Shown here piece after piece: positions 1-13,293 of a DNA stretch of 64,000 nt; within the stretch, counting starts at the first letter, position 1; each line of letters begins with the position of its first letter. The translations under genes were made by a program, and so were the position numbers. Below the pieces are notes generated by a model. It saw only the letters and a program-made list of their open reading frames with translations, searched no databases and was not told the origin of the DNA. This DNA is from Toxonevra muliebris. Taxonomy: Eukaryota; Arthropoda; Insecta; Diptera; Pallopteridae. The stretch spans positions 10,802,708-10,866,707 of the forward strand of contig OY829329.1 of assembly GCA_963691655.1 (NCBI GenBank). Direction: 5' to 3'.

Positions 1-2629
1 CAGTCAATTTCTTTAAATTTAGGGCTTTTGAAAAAAGAATTGATGGTTTAATTTAATTTCAATTAAAAAAAATTTGCAAATATTTTTTTGGTAACGGTAT
101 TGTAACGGGTCAAAGTGAAGAAATTTTGTTTTTTTTTTGTTAATTTTCAATCCCTCACAATTTACTCAAACATCATTCCCCATATTTTTTAATTTTTGCT
201 TCCTTTTTTGGAAATACAAGTTTGCTATGGGTCACCGGCGACCCTGAAATCTTCAATGGAAATATTTTAAGAACTTCTTTACAATGAAATGGGACTCGGT
301 TTTGCTCTATCGGTTCTAATTTCCTTACGGTCAAGAAAGGGTTAAGTGAAAAATTAAAATTAAGCTACTTTGTCTGTCTTAAAAAAAAATGTCTATTAAA
401 ACTATGCAGAAAAAAAATTGGCTTTTGTTGTAAAACCCTTTCCCTGGATCCACCACTGATATCCTCTATCTCTTTCTTTTTCTCTGACTTTTATTTTTTT
501 CTTGAATTTTCCAACTGTCAATAACATGCAATTTTCATTACGATAGTTTATTGCAATGTTTTTCATAATTTCAAAAGAAAACCGCATTAAAATGAAATTG
601 AAAAAATTTCTTGCGGCTTTTAGAAAAGAAAATTTCTAATTTCAATTGTGTTAAATGTCAACAATGACAGCTATCAATATGACAGCTAAACTGTCAAATA
701 TCATTTATCAATAAAAAGAAAAACGAAAGAAAAATTGCTCAAAGAAGCATGAAATTAATTGAATGAAAAATATTTGAAACAAAAACTATTTGAAACATTT
801 TAATTAAATTTTTTGTTATTGTTAACAATTAAAACAATTAAAAAAGTTACTTCCCTATTTTTGTTTTGTTTATTATTTGAAGTGGGAAAGAAAAAATGCA
901 ACACTGTAATTTGTGACTTTCCAACTGTCATATTGGTGAGTTTTAAGTGTTAAGTTTTTTTTTTATTCTTTTCTAGTTTTTGTTTTACTTCTTTAATTTA
1001 CAAAAACTTTCTACTTATTTAATAAGTAAGAGAGAGGTAGGCAGGCAGCAATGGAATGTCGTAGCTAGTAAAAAGAAAATGCTATTAAAATAATAAAGTT
1101 TTGTCAGACGAAAAGTTCTGTAAATTGACTTTTGCACAAAATTATTTACTTACAAAAGAGTAGTATAGTATAACAGTAGTTGAAAAAGAAAATAGTACTA
1201 GCTAGATAGTAATAGAGGTAATAAAATGACAAACATAAAATTGCAACTTTGTTGGTGCAAAAACTCCCCCCCTCCCCCCCCAAAAAAAAACAGATAAAGT
1301 TCAGTTTTAGTTTTCTTTTTTGATTATTAAAAGAAAGGTAAGCGAAAAGTTTTTGATTGTTTGTAGTAATTAGGGGAATTTTTGTATAAACCGAAAGTAA
1401 AGAAAATGTAAAGTGAAAGTTAGTAGAAAATTTGCAGGAATGATTAAAATTATGCAACCTTGAAATATTAAGAAGTGGAGAATATAATTTTCAAACAGCT
1501 ACAGAGAGGTTGGTATAAGAGGTTTTTCTAAATTCGGTAATTGGCGTTTGCAATGAAAGTCTTTCAAATCTCAGAAGCTATAAAAAATTCTTAATCTCTC
1601 CTTGAAGCAAACACATCATTCAGCTCATTTCAAAAGAGTTGATATTTCTACTGTATATAGTGAGAGGTTTCTTACTCTCACGTTATGAGAATCAAATGCA
1701 GGCATAAGCATAAAATTTTCTCTCCTTCGCTCTCTCTGTGCATACAAATATCAACTCTTTTAAAGTAGACCATTCCGTTTTACTAAAGTTACTAAAATAA
1801 GTACCTAAGCATTTTTATTTCATTTATTTTTTGATTCTAAAGAAGACGGGAAGGTTTTGGAGATAAAACTCTTACTTCCTTACCGATTCAAAATATTATA
1901 TATAAAGAGAGAAAAAAATCTGGTTCCCCTCTCTTGATCCGCTAATGTTTATATACATAAATAACATGTGCTTCAAATTACTTCGAATCAAATATTCTAA
2001 TGTTGAAATAACCTACATCAACACAAAATAAAAATGTCTATTCTTCTAGTTAATCTTAAAGTAGAAAAGCAAGTAGCAAATAAGATTTTCTGAAGAAATA
2101 ATCTTATCGCGAGTACGCTAGTCTGTCTGTCTGTTGTGTTATTATTCTCCATTCCGCCTACATACATACATACACACATTTCTATCTAGCCCATTCATCA
2201 TGTTAACTGACCCTATGCGATAAAAAAAAAACTGCGTTTAAATCGTATTAAAGCGATAAGGAAATAAAGTATGAGCACATATAATATGATAAAGTGTAGA
2301 TAATAGTTGGGGGGGGGGAAATAGACACACAGAATTGTCTTCATCTATACATAAATAGAAACGTCTTATACATAGTACATACAGAAAAAAAATGTATTTA
2401 TTGTATTTATGATACTTTAAAATGCTTTTTGTTTGGAGTTTTGTGGAGGAGTAATCCAAGAACGTGAGTAGCTGCAATTTTGGGGAACACTTAAGACATT
2501 GTCAATATATTGATTTTATTTAACAATTAAATTTTTATCAATATTTAATTGCACTAGTGCCTTGAATTATATTTGGAATTCTTTGTTAAATCGGATATGT
2601 GATTTTATTTTTTTATTCATTTTTAAAAA

Positions 2630-4990
2630 AATGCCTTCAAAGAAAAAGTCTCGAGCGGAGCTATTGATGCGGAACAAGATTTTTGTTTTAATTTAATATT
2701 TTCAGTTCCAAGGAATTTTTCTAGAACAGATGAAGAAGTCATATTTATTTGGTCCTTTGCGAATCTCGACCGGAACTTTTGCTGCTAAAAAAAAGGTTTT
2801 TGTTTTATTTTAACTTTACATGTTAAACAACGATTAAAAAATTGTTTAAAAGAAAAAGTTTAGCGCGGAACTATTGCTGCGGAACAATATTTTTCTTTTA
2901 TTTTAATATTTTCAGTTCCAAGATATATACATATTTATTCGGTCCTTTGCGGAACTTTATATGCTAAAGAACGACAAATAAATGTCTTGAAAAGAAAAAG
3001 TTTCGAGCGGAACTAATGGTGCGGAACAAAGTTTTTTGTGGTATTTTGAACAGATGAAAAAGACATATTTGTTTGATCCTTTGCGGAACTTTGTATGCTA
3101 AAGAAATGCTTTAAGAGAATAAGTCTCAAGCGAAACTTTTGCCGCTGAACAAAGTTCTTATTTAATTATATATTTTCAGTTCCAAAATATTTGCCTAGAA
3201 CAGATGAAGGAGCCATATTTGCTTGATGATCTTTTGCATTGCTTTACATGCTAAAGAAAGATAAAAAAAATGCATTTAAAAGAAAAAGTTTCAATCGGAA
3301 TTATTGCTGCGAAACAAAGCTCTTGTTTTATTTTAATATTTTTAGTTCCAAGACATTTTTCTAGAACAGATGAAGAAGTCATATTCATTTGGTCCTCGAC
3401 CGGAACTTTTGCTGCGAAAAAAAGTTTTTGTTATATTTTAATTTTTGTTTTATTTTAACTTTGACTGAACGATTAAAAAATGCTTTAAAAGAAAAAGTTT
3501 TGCGCGGAACTATTGTTGCGAAAAAAGATTTTTCTTTCATTTTAATATTTTTAGTTAGGCTTTATTAAAAACAGATGGAGAAGTCATAATTATTTTGTTC
3601 TTTGATGAACTTTTTATGCTAAAGAACGATAAAAAATGCTTTAAGAGAATAAGTCTCAAGCGGAATTTTTGCTGCGGAACAAAGTTTTTATTTTAATTAA
3701 ATATTTTCAGTTCCAAAAAATTTGTTTAGAACAGATGAAGGAGCCATATTTGCTTGGTCTTTTGCGCTGCTTTACATGCTAAAGAGTGATAAAAAAAAAA
3801 TGCCTTAAGAGAAAAAGTCTGAATCGGAATTATTGCTGCAAAACGAAGCTCTTGTTTTATTTTAATATTTTTAGTTCCAAGGCATTTTTCTAGAACATAT
3901 GAAGGAGCCATTTTGCTTGGCCTTTTGTGAAGCTTTACATGGTGAACTTTACGAATAAAAAATGCCTTTAAAGAAAAACTCTCGGGCGGAACTATTGCTG
4001 CGGAATACGATTTTTGTTTTAATTTAATATGAAGAAGTTGAAGAAGTCATATTCAGTTGGTCCTTTGCGGAATTTTGTATGCTAAAAGCGATAAAAATGC
4101 CTTAAGAGAAAAAGTCTCAACCTCAACCTTTGTTGCGAAAAAACGTTTTTGTTTTATTTTAATTTTGGTTTTATGTTAACTTTACATGCTAAAAAGCGAT
4201 TAGAAGATGCTTTAAAAGAAAAAGTTTCGCGCGGAACTATTGCTGCGGAAGAAGATTTTTCTTTTATTTTAATATTTTTAGTTCCAAGTTTTTTTTTTTT
4301 TTGTAAACATAGAGAGAAGTTATATTTATTTGGTCTTTTGCGGAACTTTTTATGCTAAAATACTTTAAGAGAAAAAGTCTAAAGCGGAAATTTTGCTGCG
4401 GAATAATGCTATTGTTTTATTTTAATATTTTTAGTTCCAAGGCATTTTTCTAGAACAGATGAAGAAGTCGTATTTGCTTGGACTTTTACAGAACTTTAAA
4501 TGCTTTAAGAAAAAAAAAAACTAAAGCGGAACTTTTGGTGCGGAACAAAGTTTTTGTTTTATAGAGGATTCATAATAATGTTAAATAGAGGATTCATAAT
4601 TTTTTTGTTTTTAGCGGAACTTTGCATGCTAAAGAAAACAATGAAAAAATGCTTTAAGAGAAAAAGTCTCTACCAGAACTTTTGCTGTGGAAAAAAGTTT
4701 TTATTTTATTTTAATATTTTTAGTTCCAAAGCATTTTACTAGAACAGATGAAGAAGCCATATTTAGGTGTGGAACTTTACATGCTAAAGATCGATAAGCG
4801 GAACTTTTTCTGTGGAAAATAACTCTTAATTTATTTAAATATTTTTATTCCAAGGCTTTTTTTTTTAAACAGAAAAAGAAGTCATAATTATTTTGTGCTT
4901 TGCGGAACTTTATATGCTAAGGAACGATAAAAATGCTTTAAGAGTCAAGCGGAATTTTGTCTGCAAAACCAAATTTATGTGTGCTTCGAA
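2630..4990. repeat. degenerate tandem satellite, about 2.4 kb
   Basis: At least eleven diverged copies of a module: TTTAAAAGAAAAAGTTTCG, GCGGAACTATTGCTGCGGAA, TTTTATTTTAATATTTTTAG, TTCCAAGGCATTTTTCTAGA, ACAGATGAAGAAGTCATATT, TGGTCCTTTGCGGAACTTT, ATGCTAAAGAACGATAAAAA. Spacing of the 'GTTCCAA' anchor is irregular (about 120 to 420 bases), indicating units of about 160 and 210 bases with internal losses. The short ORFs inside are repeat translations, not genes. Confidence 0.85.
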
Positions 4991-7249
4991 TGGAACGTTT
5001 CTGTTTAGATCAATAGTTTTTCAACAGTCGTCGGCGCATACGACGTAGAAGCGACTAGCGCATACTCATATAATCTAAATAAGTTAAAAACGATTTTAAA
5101 AATATTTTTGATAATAACTGATTATCAGTTTGTGTATTTTTCGATTTAGTAGTGGGAAAATGCCGTCAGCCAGATTTTATATATGGATGCGTGTTGACCG
5201 AATTTAGATATACTTTAGTCAAACAAAGTAATCAAATATATATTTCTAGCATTTGTATCAGCACTAAACTTAATTCTTATTTTTCTAAGGTTTTCGATTA
5301 TATATGCTTGTAATTCTACTTTATAATCTATCTATCACTAATTCTAATCTGTGAAAAATTCTTGACAAATTTTCATTTTACTTCCTTAACAATGAGTTCA
5401 GTATTCAGCATAAAATTGCCACTTTATTTGAAATAATATTTTTTCAAAACCAAACAATTTTTCTTACTTATGTAGTTACATTTTTCTTTATTAGTTTTTC
5501 TTCTTTAACTTGAACAATTTTCTTTTGCGCTATTATACAAAAGAATCAATCAATTATAAATTCTATGCTTGTAGCTTTACGTATTATATAAAAAAGCAAA
5601 GTTTTTCTTCAACTAACTAGTTCTTTTTGTTAGATATTTTTGTTGCAGTTAGTTGCAATAGTTTTTCATTGCAATCAAAAGCGACAATGACAATGATGGC
5701 AACAAATGATATTAAAGCAATTTTCACTAGATATCTATATGTACTACAAACGACTACTACTAACTATTCGACGACGTACTACGAACATATTAAATGCCAT
5801 TGTTGAATTAACGCGGATGCTGGTTTCCTTTTTTTATTTAACATTGATTTGGCGGTCACCTACGAGAGCTGAGCCGCTCGTAGATGCCAAAAGATGCTGA
5901 AATGTTTAGATGTGCTGAGCTGGTGGTTATGCATTTTCGCATTGCATTCTCTCCTACCACACATTAACACTTTTATGGTCTCCATATACATAGCTACCTA
6001 CCTATCTACCATAACTTCAACTATGTACGGGTATGTAGTATTTCTTTTGTTAGTTTGTTGTTTGTTCAATGTAAACGTAAAAAAAAAAGAAAAAAAAAAT
6101 TATATTGGTATTTTTCACTCGACTTTGTTTGGTTACAGCCAAGCGGCAATTGTTGCTGCAGTCATTTCAGCGTATTGTGTATTTTGCAGCATGAAGGTAA
6201 AAGTTGCCAATTGTTGTGCTTCAAAGAAATTGCATTTCTTTTTCCCTCCCACCGCCCTCTCTGCAATTCTGTGGGTTTATGCAGCAGCATGGCAAACTTC
6301 AACCAATAACGAACGGTACTTATTTTCCAAAATTGGGATTGCTGGTATTGGCATTGTTGGTTTATATGTGGGCAAACATTTTTATTAAAAAAAATTAAGT
6401 ACCTAATTTTTTATTTTACTTATTTATAGTTAGGTTAAATCATTCGAACATTAAATATAATTTTCCATCAATGATGAACTTTTGATATTTATTTGTATTT
6501 TTTGAAAATTTTTTTTTTTTTTATTGGAATTGTTAAAAATTTGTCACACCATTTTATATATTGTATTAACAACTCATAACATCTTTATGCGCGTTGCACT
6601 TGACACTGTTTCATGCACACTTCAGTACTTTTCAATGCAGTTATGCGCTTCATTGAACTCATAAAAAGTCAATGCTCAAAAAAATACTATGCCATGATTT
6701 TTTTTTTTTCGAAATTTAGTATATATCATAAAAGTAGTAAATTTGCCGCATAGGATATTACCATTTGACTATGGTAGTTAAGTTTTTTTTTTCAACAATT
6801 TTTGTGCGCAATTGTGAAATAGAAAAAAAGTCTGAAATCTATTGAATTTGAAGTTGGTAGCACTGAATATTGTGTGAATTTTCAAATTTTTGCTGTGCTC
6901 AAATATTTGTAAAAAAAAAATAGTAGTCTAAATGGAATGAAATATGACAAATGAAGTGACATTTTCAGTTACGAAATGGCGCGTACGAGGAGAGGTTGCG
7001 TTTGATTTATTGACAAAAAACATTAAAGAAACTCAATTTTAAATTCGTTTTCGACACTGTCAAGTAAAAAGCCGCAAAAGTTGTATAGTTTAAAAGTAGA
7101 TTGAGTACTAAGTAGTTACAACTTGATCCGACAACCGTACAGCAATCGGTCCATAAGTAGAAACCGACATAATGACACCCTACTACACTTTCTATAAGAA
7201 AAAGTGAGATAGCAGCTTGATTATGCCTTAAGGCTTGATTATGCAAACG

Positions 7250-8616
7250 TAACGTAGCGTAACGTAGAAAAGTATTTGAATAGAGAATTTTACGTTTGCG
7301 GTTTTGGTAATTATTTTAGAGTATAGAAATGGGCTGGCTGGTACTATACCCAAGATAAAGCCAGTAGAAGAGAGTAGAAAGACAGTAAAGATATGTGAGG
7401 GGATAAATGGGAAAAAGAAAGATCTAAGGTCTCTCTCAACCTTGAACTTCTTTGTTTCACTGATGAACCTTAGAAGCTCGGAAAGAGGGAGAGTATGGAT
7501 ATTATTCATACTGACGACATCACTACCAAACAGCCTTAATCTGATTCTCGCGAAAGCCAGACAGCTACAAAGGAAATGCTCCGTAGTATCGTCGTTCTCA
7601 AGACATGATTGGCAGGATGGATCGGTGATGACGCCCATGTTAGACATATGCTGACCAAATGTGTTGTGCCCTGTGATGACACCTACCAGTTATTTCAGAT
7701 CCATTCTTCTCAGTTTCAGAAGAAATTCCGCTGATTTCCGGTTAGGTTGCCTCACGAAGCACTTTGCGGTTCTGCAGAAGTCAAGGTCGGACCATCGTTC
7801 TCTATAGATAGAACCCACGAAATCGTTGATCCAAAGCTTGATTTCCCCAGAACTTATGCCAAGAAAAGTTTCCGGACCCCATGGTGTAATTGCAGAACCT
7901 TCATAAGCTAGTTTATCAGCTAGTTCATTTCCTGCAATACCACAGAGTTCTGGAACCCATATAAGGCATAGCTTGTTGTGTTGTGACACTATTTAGCATT
8001 GCCTTACACTCGCTGACGAATTTTGAAGAGTTAAGGCATTCAGCAAGGGCCTTTAGTGGAGCTTGGCTATCACTGCAAGTACCTAGGCACTTCCCTTCTT
8101 TCTTTGCCACCCGTCCTCTCAATTATCCAGCCCGCCACGTCCAAGATAGCGAAATCCTCTCTTAAGAAGACTGTCGCCATCTGTCCAGTGGAAAAAAGAG
8201 TACTTGCCCTCATCGTTCAAGTACCAACCTGATCCAGTACCGTTTGAGGTTTTGGATACGTCGTAATAGAAGACATGACGGAGTACGACCACTGGACTTA
8301 ACCATTGATCTCATCCCGGGAAATTGACATCATATTTTCCTCCGAAGCAGATACAAGGCACATGATTACCCACAAGCATCAAGAACAGTGGGCACTGTAC
8401 TGACAACTGTTGGTAAATCTTACTGTGCCTCATATCCACCTCGACATGCCAGACTCTATTTAACCGGAGTTTGTAGGTCGTTCTCATCGCTTCTTTACGG
8501 ATTCGGAGATCTAGAGGAGCAAAGGGTAAATTAGGGCCCAAGATAAATTCCTCAAAGATTTTCAATCCAAACGAACTTAAAGAAGAACAGTATGTCATCA
8601 AAATAAAACGTATCAA
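7250..8616 (-). pseudogene. non-LTR retrotransposon pol remnant (RT thumb, RNase H, zinc tail)
   Basis: Read on the minus strand, order is as in LINE pol C-termini of the RNase H-bearing clades (R1/LOA/I type). The end of the RT region (PLDLRIRKEAMRTTYKLRL, about 8520) comes first. A degenerate RNase H follows (VSKTSNGTGSG near 8250, SDSQAPLKAL near 8070, IAGNELADKLAYEG near 7920). Then comes LRRMDLK at 7690 and, after a break, a CCHC-like tail, CQSCLENDDTTEHFLCSC, near 7610-7560. Stops and frameshifts split it into at least four frames. No 5' end, ORF1 or endonuclease is seen. Clade assignment is tentative. Confidence 0.8.
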
Positions 8617-10479
8617 CGAAAAACGTACCTGTCTTCTGTTCGAAGTTCAGTTAAAAAGTTAAAAATCCAGGAAGAGACAAATAACCAAATCGGATCAGCA
8701 AAAGGACGGCAACTCACATAAGTCAGAATCCGTCCGAAACCGTGAATCGTTAACACAAAATCCAAAAAAAAAAAGGGAAATCGACAGCAGAGCTCCGGAG
8801 TGAACCAAGGATTTCATAGCTCTATAAGCTCTGGTGGATATGAAATGATAAACTAACGTCATATTCTGAAGAAATGCACACCAATCAACCTATTATACTT
8901 TTCAACAGATAAACACCAGATTAGGATTCAGGAAGTATTGTATTTGAAATTAACTTTGAGTCGCAGTTCCAGAATTTGAGATCCGTTTACAAAGTGCTAC
9001 TATTATGGCACAGCAGCTTACTGAGGGTTAAGGCTAAGCATTTCCACATTCAATTATGCTGTGCCAGTTAAATTTGAGGTCGAATGGAAATAAATTGCTG
9101 AAGTAAACTGCTTTTAGGTAGGATATTGAAATCAGGCAATATCAGAATTATTTGAGGCCGAAAACATTTTCAGCTGCAGAAATAACTACGAACACTCAAC
9201 GATACTGGTTATAATTTTTAGGATCACGTAAGTTTTTAGTTGCATTTATTAAAGACTTAAAGTTTTTGTCTAATGTCAACTTGAAAAATATGTGGGTATT
9301 TATTTCTATTCAAATGCATAAAGTTACTCAACAATTTTTATCTCAACTCAAATGTCAGAATGGCTCGTTAAGTTGTCTACACTTTTCATACTTTTCATAA
9401 TTTTGGGTACACTTTTTTTCTGCACTTTTTATGTGCGCAGTATCTGCACATTTCTAAATAGACTTTTTGACGCTATATTTCAAAATACTTAAGTAGAAAA
9501 TATTTATGTAGCGCCTAAAAAATGCACAAGGAAAAGAAAGAAAAGTAAAGAATTTTTGTATTACTTATGACGGTGTGAGTGTGGAAACACACAAAAAAAA
9601 AAAAAAAAAAAAAGGCTTATATAACAAAAAGAAGCTGTCGTAGTCTCTTCTTTATAGTTGTTGTCTATGGTAGTGCTAACTTTGTAGAAAAGAAATTGTA
9701 AGTAGATATTGTACTAGTGAATATACTTTTTGGATGATTGTCAAAAAAAAAAAAAAAATCAAAAAAGTTTTCTCATACTACTCTGCTACTTTGTGTGACT
9801 TTTACGTTGTTGACAGTCTCTTCTTGTTGTTCTCTTTGCTTTAATTTTTTTATTTTTTTTTTATTTCTTTTGTTGATGTCGGAAAAGTTTCATTCATTGC
9901 TTTATTTTTATCTTAAGTATGACAAAAAGTGTTGAAAATTCATAACACAAAAATGTCTAGATACTTTTATACCTACCTAGAGAGTAAGGACAGGTATGGT
10001 AGACAGACGTATACATAGACTACTAGTGATAAGAAACTAGTATACAACAAGTTGAAATGTTGGAGATAATAAAAATTTATTTAATATTTTATTATATTTT
10101 AGTATTTTGAAATTCATAAATAAAACTAAAAGTTGAGAAAAATTTATTTAAAATAGTGACGGCCAAAAGCGTAGAAAAGTTTTATAATTCTTAAAGCTTA
10201 CCGCAGTGCAAAAGCTTTCTTCAGCACAGCAGCTTTTAGTCGATGTATAACGAAGAGTGTTAGCAATCAAAAAACAGTTTATGGCGCTGGACTCACAATG
10301 ACCTAATGTATCAATTGAAGAGGCAAAAACATGAGATTTTTTCGCCCTTACATCTTCACCCACTTAAATGAACACACTTCCCTAATTGTTACTTGTTCAG
10401 CCTGAAAAATGTTAGAGGCTCCGAAAATCATTTTGAATCCATGCAAAAACCTTTCTCCATTTAATCAGTAATCATGTAC

Positions 10480-11460
10480 AGGCTAGGCCATTTAAGATGA
10501 AAGCATTTGTTTTTTATGAGGCCCAAACATGGCTTTTGTCGGGACCTGGGCCGGGAGTTGATTATAAGCGTATTTTCACTGACGGCTCCAGAACAGAATT
10601 CGGTTCCGGTTCTGGGGTCTTTATTGAAAATGATGGAGTGCACCTTCATTTCTCCCTTGGGTTGTATGCTTCTGTTTTTCAAGCAGAAATTTTTGCAATC
10701 ATCAAGGCAATGGACCATGTTATTGATAATGGTTGGAGAGAAAGGAGTATCTGTGTATTTAGTGACAGTCAGGCTGCGCTTAAATCCTTGCTTAATCCTC
10801 TAACCACGTCTAAACTGGTTATGCATTGCAAATCCAGGCTTGATTGTGTTGGAAAACACAATAGCCTGCTGTTGATATAGGTTCCTAGACACTCCAGAAT
10901 TTCAGGAAATGAATCGGCTGACCTTCTGGCCAGAAAGGGTTCGGAAACTGGTTTCCTGGGCCAGAACCTGTACTCTCTTTGTCGTCTACAGCCATCAAGA
11001 CCACCATTAATGAGTGGGTCGACTTGACCCACAATCGTAAATGGGAGGACCTGAGGGGCTTTAGACAGACAAAGACCATGTTACCTGTTATCTCGAAGCG
11101 TCTAACGGACTTTCTGTTATCACTTAACAGAAAGAGTTGTAGGCAGCTGGTGGGATTATATACAGGTCATTTCTCTTGGGCCAAACATTTGCATATGATT
11201 GGCCTAGGAGCTAGTGCCTTCTGTGCTTCCTGTGGTTTGGAGGAAGAATGTGAAGAGACGGCGGACCACTTTTTTAGTGTCTGCCCCGCTTTCTGCCAGA
11301 TCAGAGTAAGCATATTTGGTACTGGAGTGTTGGGAGACGGACACCTGAGCTCTCTAACACCGCAGGATCTGCTAAGATTTATTAATAAATCTGGTAGATT
11401 TAAAGAATAGCAAAAGGGAACACAGGATATAGTACAATGGACGTAAAACTTGTCTGAGTG
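10480..11460 (+). pseudogene. non-LTR retrotransposon pol remnant (RNase H and zinc tail)
   Basis: RNase H domain with FTDGSRTEFGSGSGVFIEND (from 10575), QAEIFAIIKAMDHV, FSDSQAALKSL and, after a stop at 10878, VPRHSRISGNESADLLARKG. The stop is TAG where the family usually has TGG (Trp) just before VP.H. A frameshift near 10980 leads to a 143-codon frame with the tail FCASCGLEEECEETADHFFS followed by VCPAFCQIR, ending LLRFINKSGRFKE at 11410. The following 'AGTACAATGGAC' (about 11430) resembles LINE 3' tails. Related to, but not the same copy as, the remnants at 7.25-8.6 kb (minus) and 12.3-13.3 kb (plus). Only two lesions make it the best-preserved copy here. Confidence 0.85.
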
Positions 11461-11599
11461 CTGTATTCTTGAATACTTCTTTTGTCTGTTCCAACAAAAA
11501 AAAAAAAAAAAATTCGTTTCTAAAAAAAAACATTAACAAAAAACAATTTTTTTGTTGTTCATTTAGAAAATTATTTATTGTAGTTCTAAGAGATTTGTT

Positions 11600-12066
11600 C
11601 AAGCTCGTTTTGAAAATGATATCGCCACCTTTGGCCTTGACGGTCCAATATGCTTTTTTCGGCATTTTCCAATTGTTTTAGCCAATGATTCGCCCGATAG
11701 CCGCCATTATTTCCTGGCGGATGTTGGCCTTAAGTTTATCTAAGGTTATAGGCTTGTTGATATAAACCTTTGACATCAAGTAAGCCCAGAGGAAAAAGTC
11801 CGGCGGTGTAAGATCTGTCAAACGCGGAGGCAAGTCAAAATCACAGAACTGCTCCATATCATTGTCGGGATCAAAACATCAAAATGATTTCTCTGCGGGA
11901 AAATTGAGAAGTTATTTTGAATGTACAACTGATCAACTTCAGCGCGTTCTTTCGGAGTGTTCTGTTTCATGGTATAAATTTCTTTCGGCTGACGCTTCCA
12001 ACGCGGTATGCCATTACTTGATCTGACAGCGCTGTCAAAAGTAATAGGGTTGCTAGATGCTTTCAA
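11600..12066 (-). pseudogene. Tc1/mariner-superfamily transposase C-terminal remnant
   Basis: On the minus strand about 11845-11690 reads LPPRLTDLTPPDFFLWAYLM, then SKVYINKPITLDKLKANIRQ, then EIMAAIGRIIG and a stop. The 'PPR(S)PDLTP.DFFLWG' block followed by a Lys-rich helix is characteristic of insect Tc1/mariner-type DDE transposases around and after the last catalytic acid. Upstream (12060-11880) the peptide GIPRWKRQPKEIYTMKQNTP is in a different frame and not firmly assigned. No terminal inverted repeats are identified. It sits between two plus-strand LINE fragments. Confidence 0.65.
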
Positions 12067-12289
12067 TTTAAATGGCTTACCCTGTAGTTGATAGTTAAAA
12101 TAGGAAACCTACGGCAATAGATTGCCCTGCCCGTAAATTTTAGCAGTACGTACAGTAACATAGTTTTTTTTAGTAGATGATTTGTGTTTTAGAGGCGAAC
12201 ACCCTTTCCCCTTCACCCCTCTCAAAAGATTTTTTCACAGAAAATTTCATTTTGTTGTCATAGAAACAATAACCCCCTTGGCAAAAATG

Positions 12290-13285
12290 CAATCAAAAAT
12301 GTCGCTATGGCTATATACAGCCATTACTAGACCAATTCTTGCTTATGCGGCAACTGTTAGGTGTAAAAAACTGGATCAGAAAACAGTGCAGATCAAGGTC
12401 ATAAAATTGCACAGACTAGGCTGTGTTTCCACAACTGGAGCAATGAGGTTTGCTCCGACTACAGCCCTTGATGTTTTATTAAACCTTCCCCCAATTCATT
12501 TATTTTTTAAGAAAGAAGCACTGCAATTTGCAGCAAAACTCATCTTAGAAAATGAAGAAGGTGCAGTGTGCTTATGGCGAACCCTACTTAGGGATGAAGC
12601 CGAAATGCGCACACTTAATGTAGCCCTAAGTGACTTCTGTTATCCCAATTATAACTTCAGACACCAATTCAATGAAACATTCCCTGGCAGGGTTAACTGG
12701 GAACAGAACCGCATAACTCTCATGTCTGGTACATTGATAGCTCTAGAACAAATGATGGTTTATAAGGAAAGACCAAAACGATACCTATTTACCAGTATGG
12801 ATCAAGAAAGCTCAGTTTTTCAGGCCGAAATGCATGAAATAGAGTTCTGCCTTGGAGGAGAGTTAGTTAAAATTAAGTCCAAATTAGTCAGGGACTGTGT
12901 GCAACTACTGAATAGACTAGCTACCCGCAATAGAGTTTATCTAATATGGCTGCCAAGTCATAGTTGGCATTTGGGGAACGGAATGGCAGTTGAGCTTAAA
13001 AGAGAACTACACATATTTTTGGATTAACAAGAACAGGTATTCGCGTTGTCTCAGGTTTCTTAACTGGACATTGTAGATTAGACAAGCACCTATATAATAT
13101 GAAGATAAGCCAGAATACGAAGAAGAGGAAACAGCTGAACACTTATTGCGGCATTGTAATTGTCTTAAAAGGACCCGTCTTCGTTAATTAGGAAACTACT
13201 ACCTAGAACCGTACGAAATTGTGAACAAATCTTCCAAGAATGTCTTAGAATTCTTAACGAATACAAGACTCAGGGATGATTTGTA
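12290..13285 (+). pseudogene. non-LTR retrotransposon pol remnant interrupted by a hAT-like insertion
   Basis: An open frame to 13027 begins in the RT thumb (WLYTAITRPILAYAATVR, about 12305; GAMRFAPTTALDVLLNLPP, about 12450; EALQFAAKLILE). It runs into a shortened RNase H: SSVFQAEMHEIEFCL at about 12810, then jumps to RVYLIWLPSHSW and a corrupted GN..A box (GNGMAVEL). The SDS.AA box is missing, so there is an internal deletion. After shifts, FLTGHCRLDKHLYNM and EEETAEHLLRHCNCLKRTRL (about 13055-13185) form the zinc tail. The 3' end is split by the element at 13294-13969. The long ORF is therefore a dead transposon frame, not a host gene; its start codon at 12182 has no support. Confidence 0.8.
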
Positions 13286-13293
13286 ATCTATAG

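Noticed and set aside
5894..6388. 164-codon plus-strand ORF with several hydrophobic stretches
   Set aside because: Lys homopolymer from an A run, no recognisable family, no splice signals or conserved motifs; AT-rich sequence easily gives hydrophobic chance ORFs.
7304..7654. 116-codon plus-strand ORF
   Set aside because: Antisense shadow of the minus-strand LINE zinc-tail fragment.
12182..13027. Longest non-repeat ORF as an intact host gene
   Set aside because: Contains RT-thumb and broken RNase H motifs of a LINE; upstream part before about 12290 has no homology.
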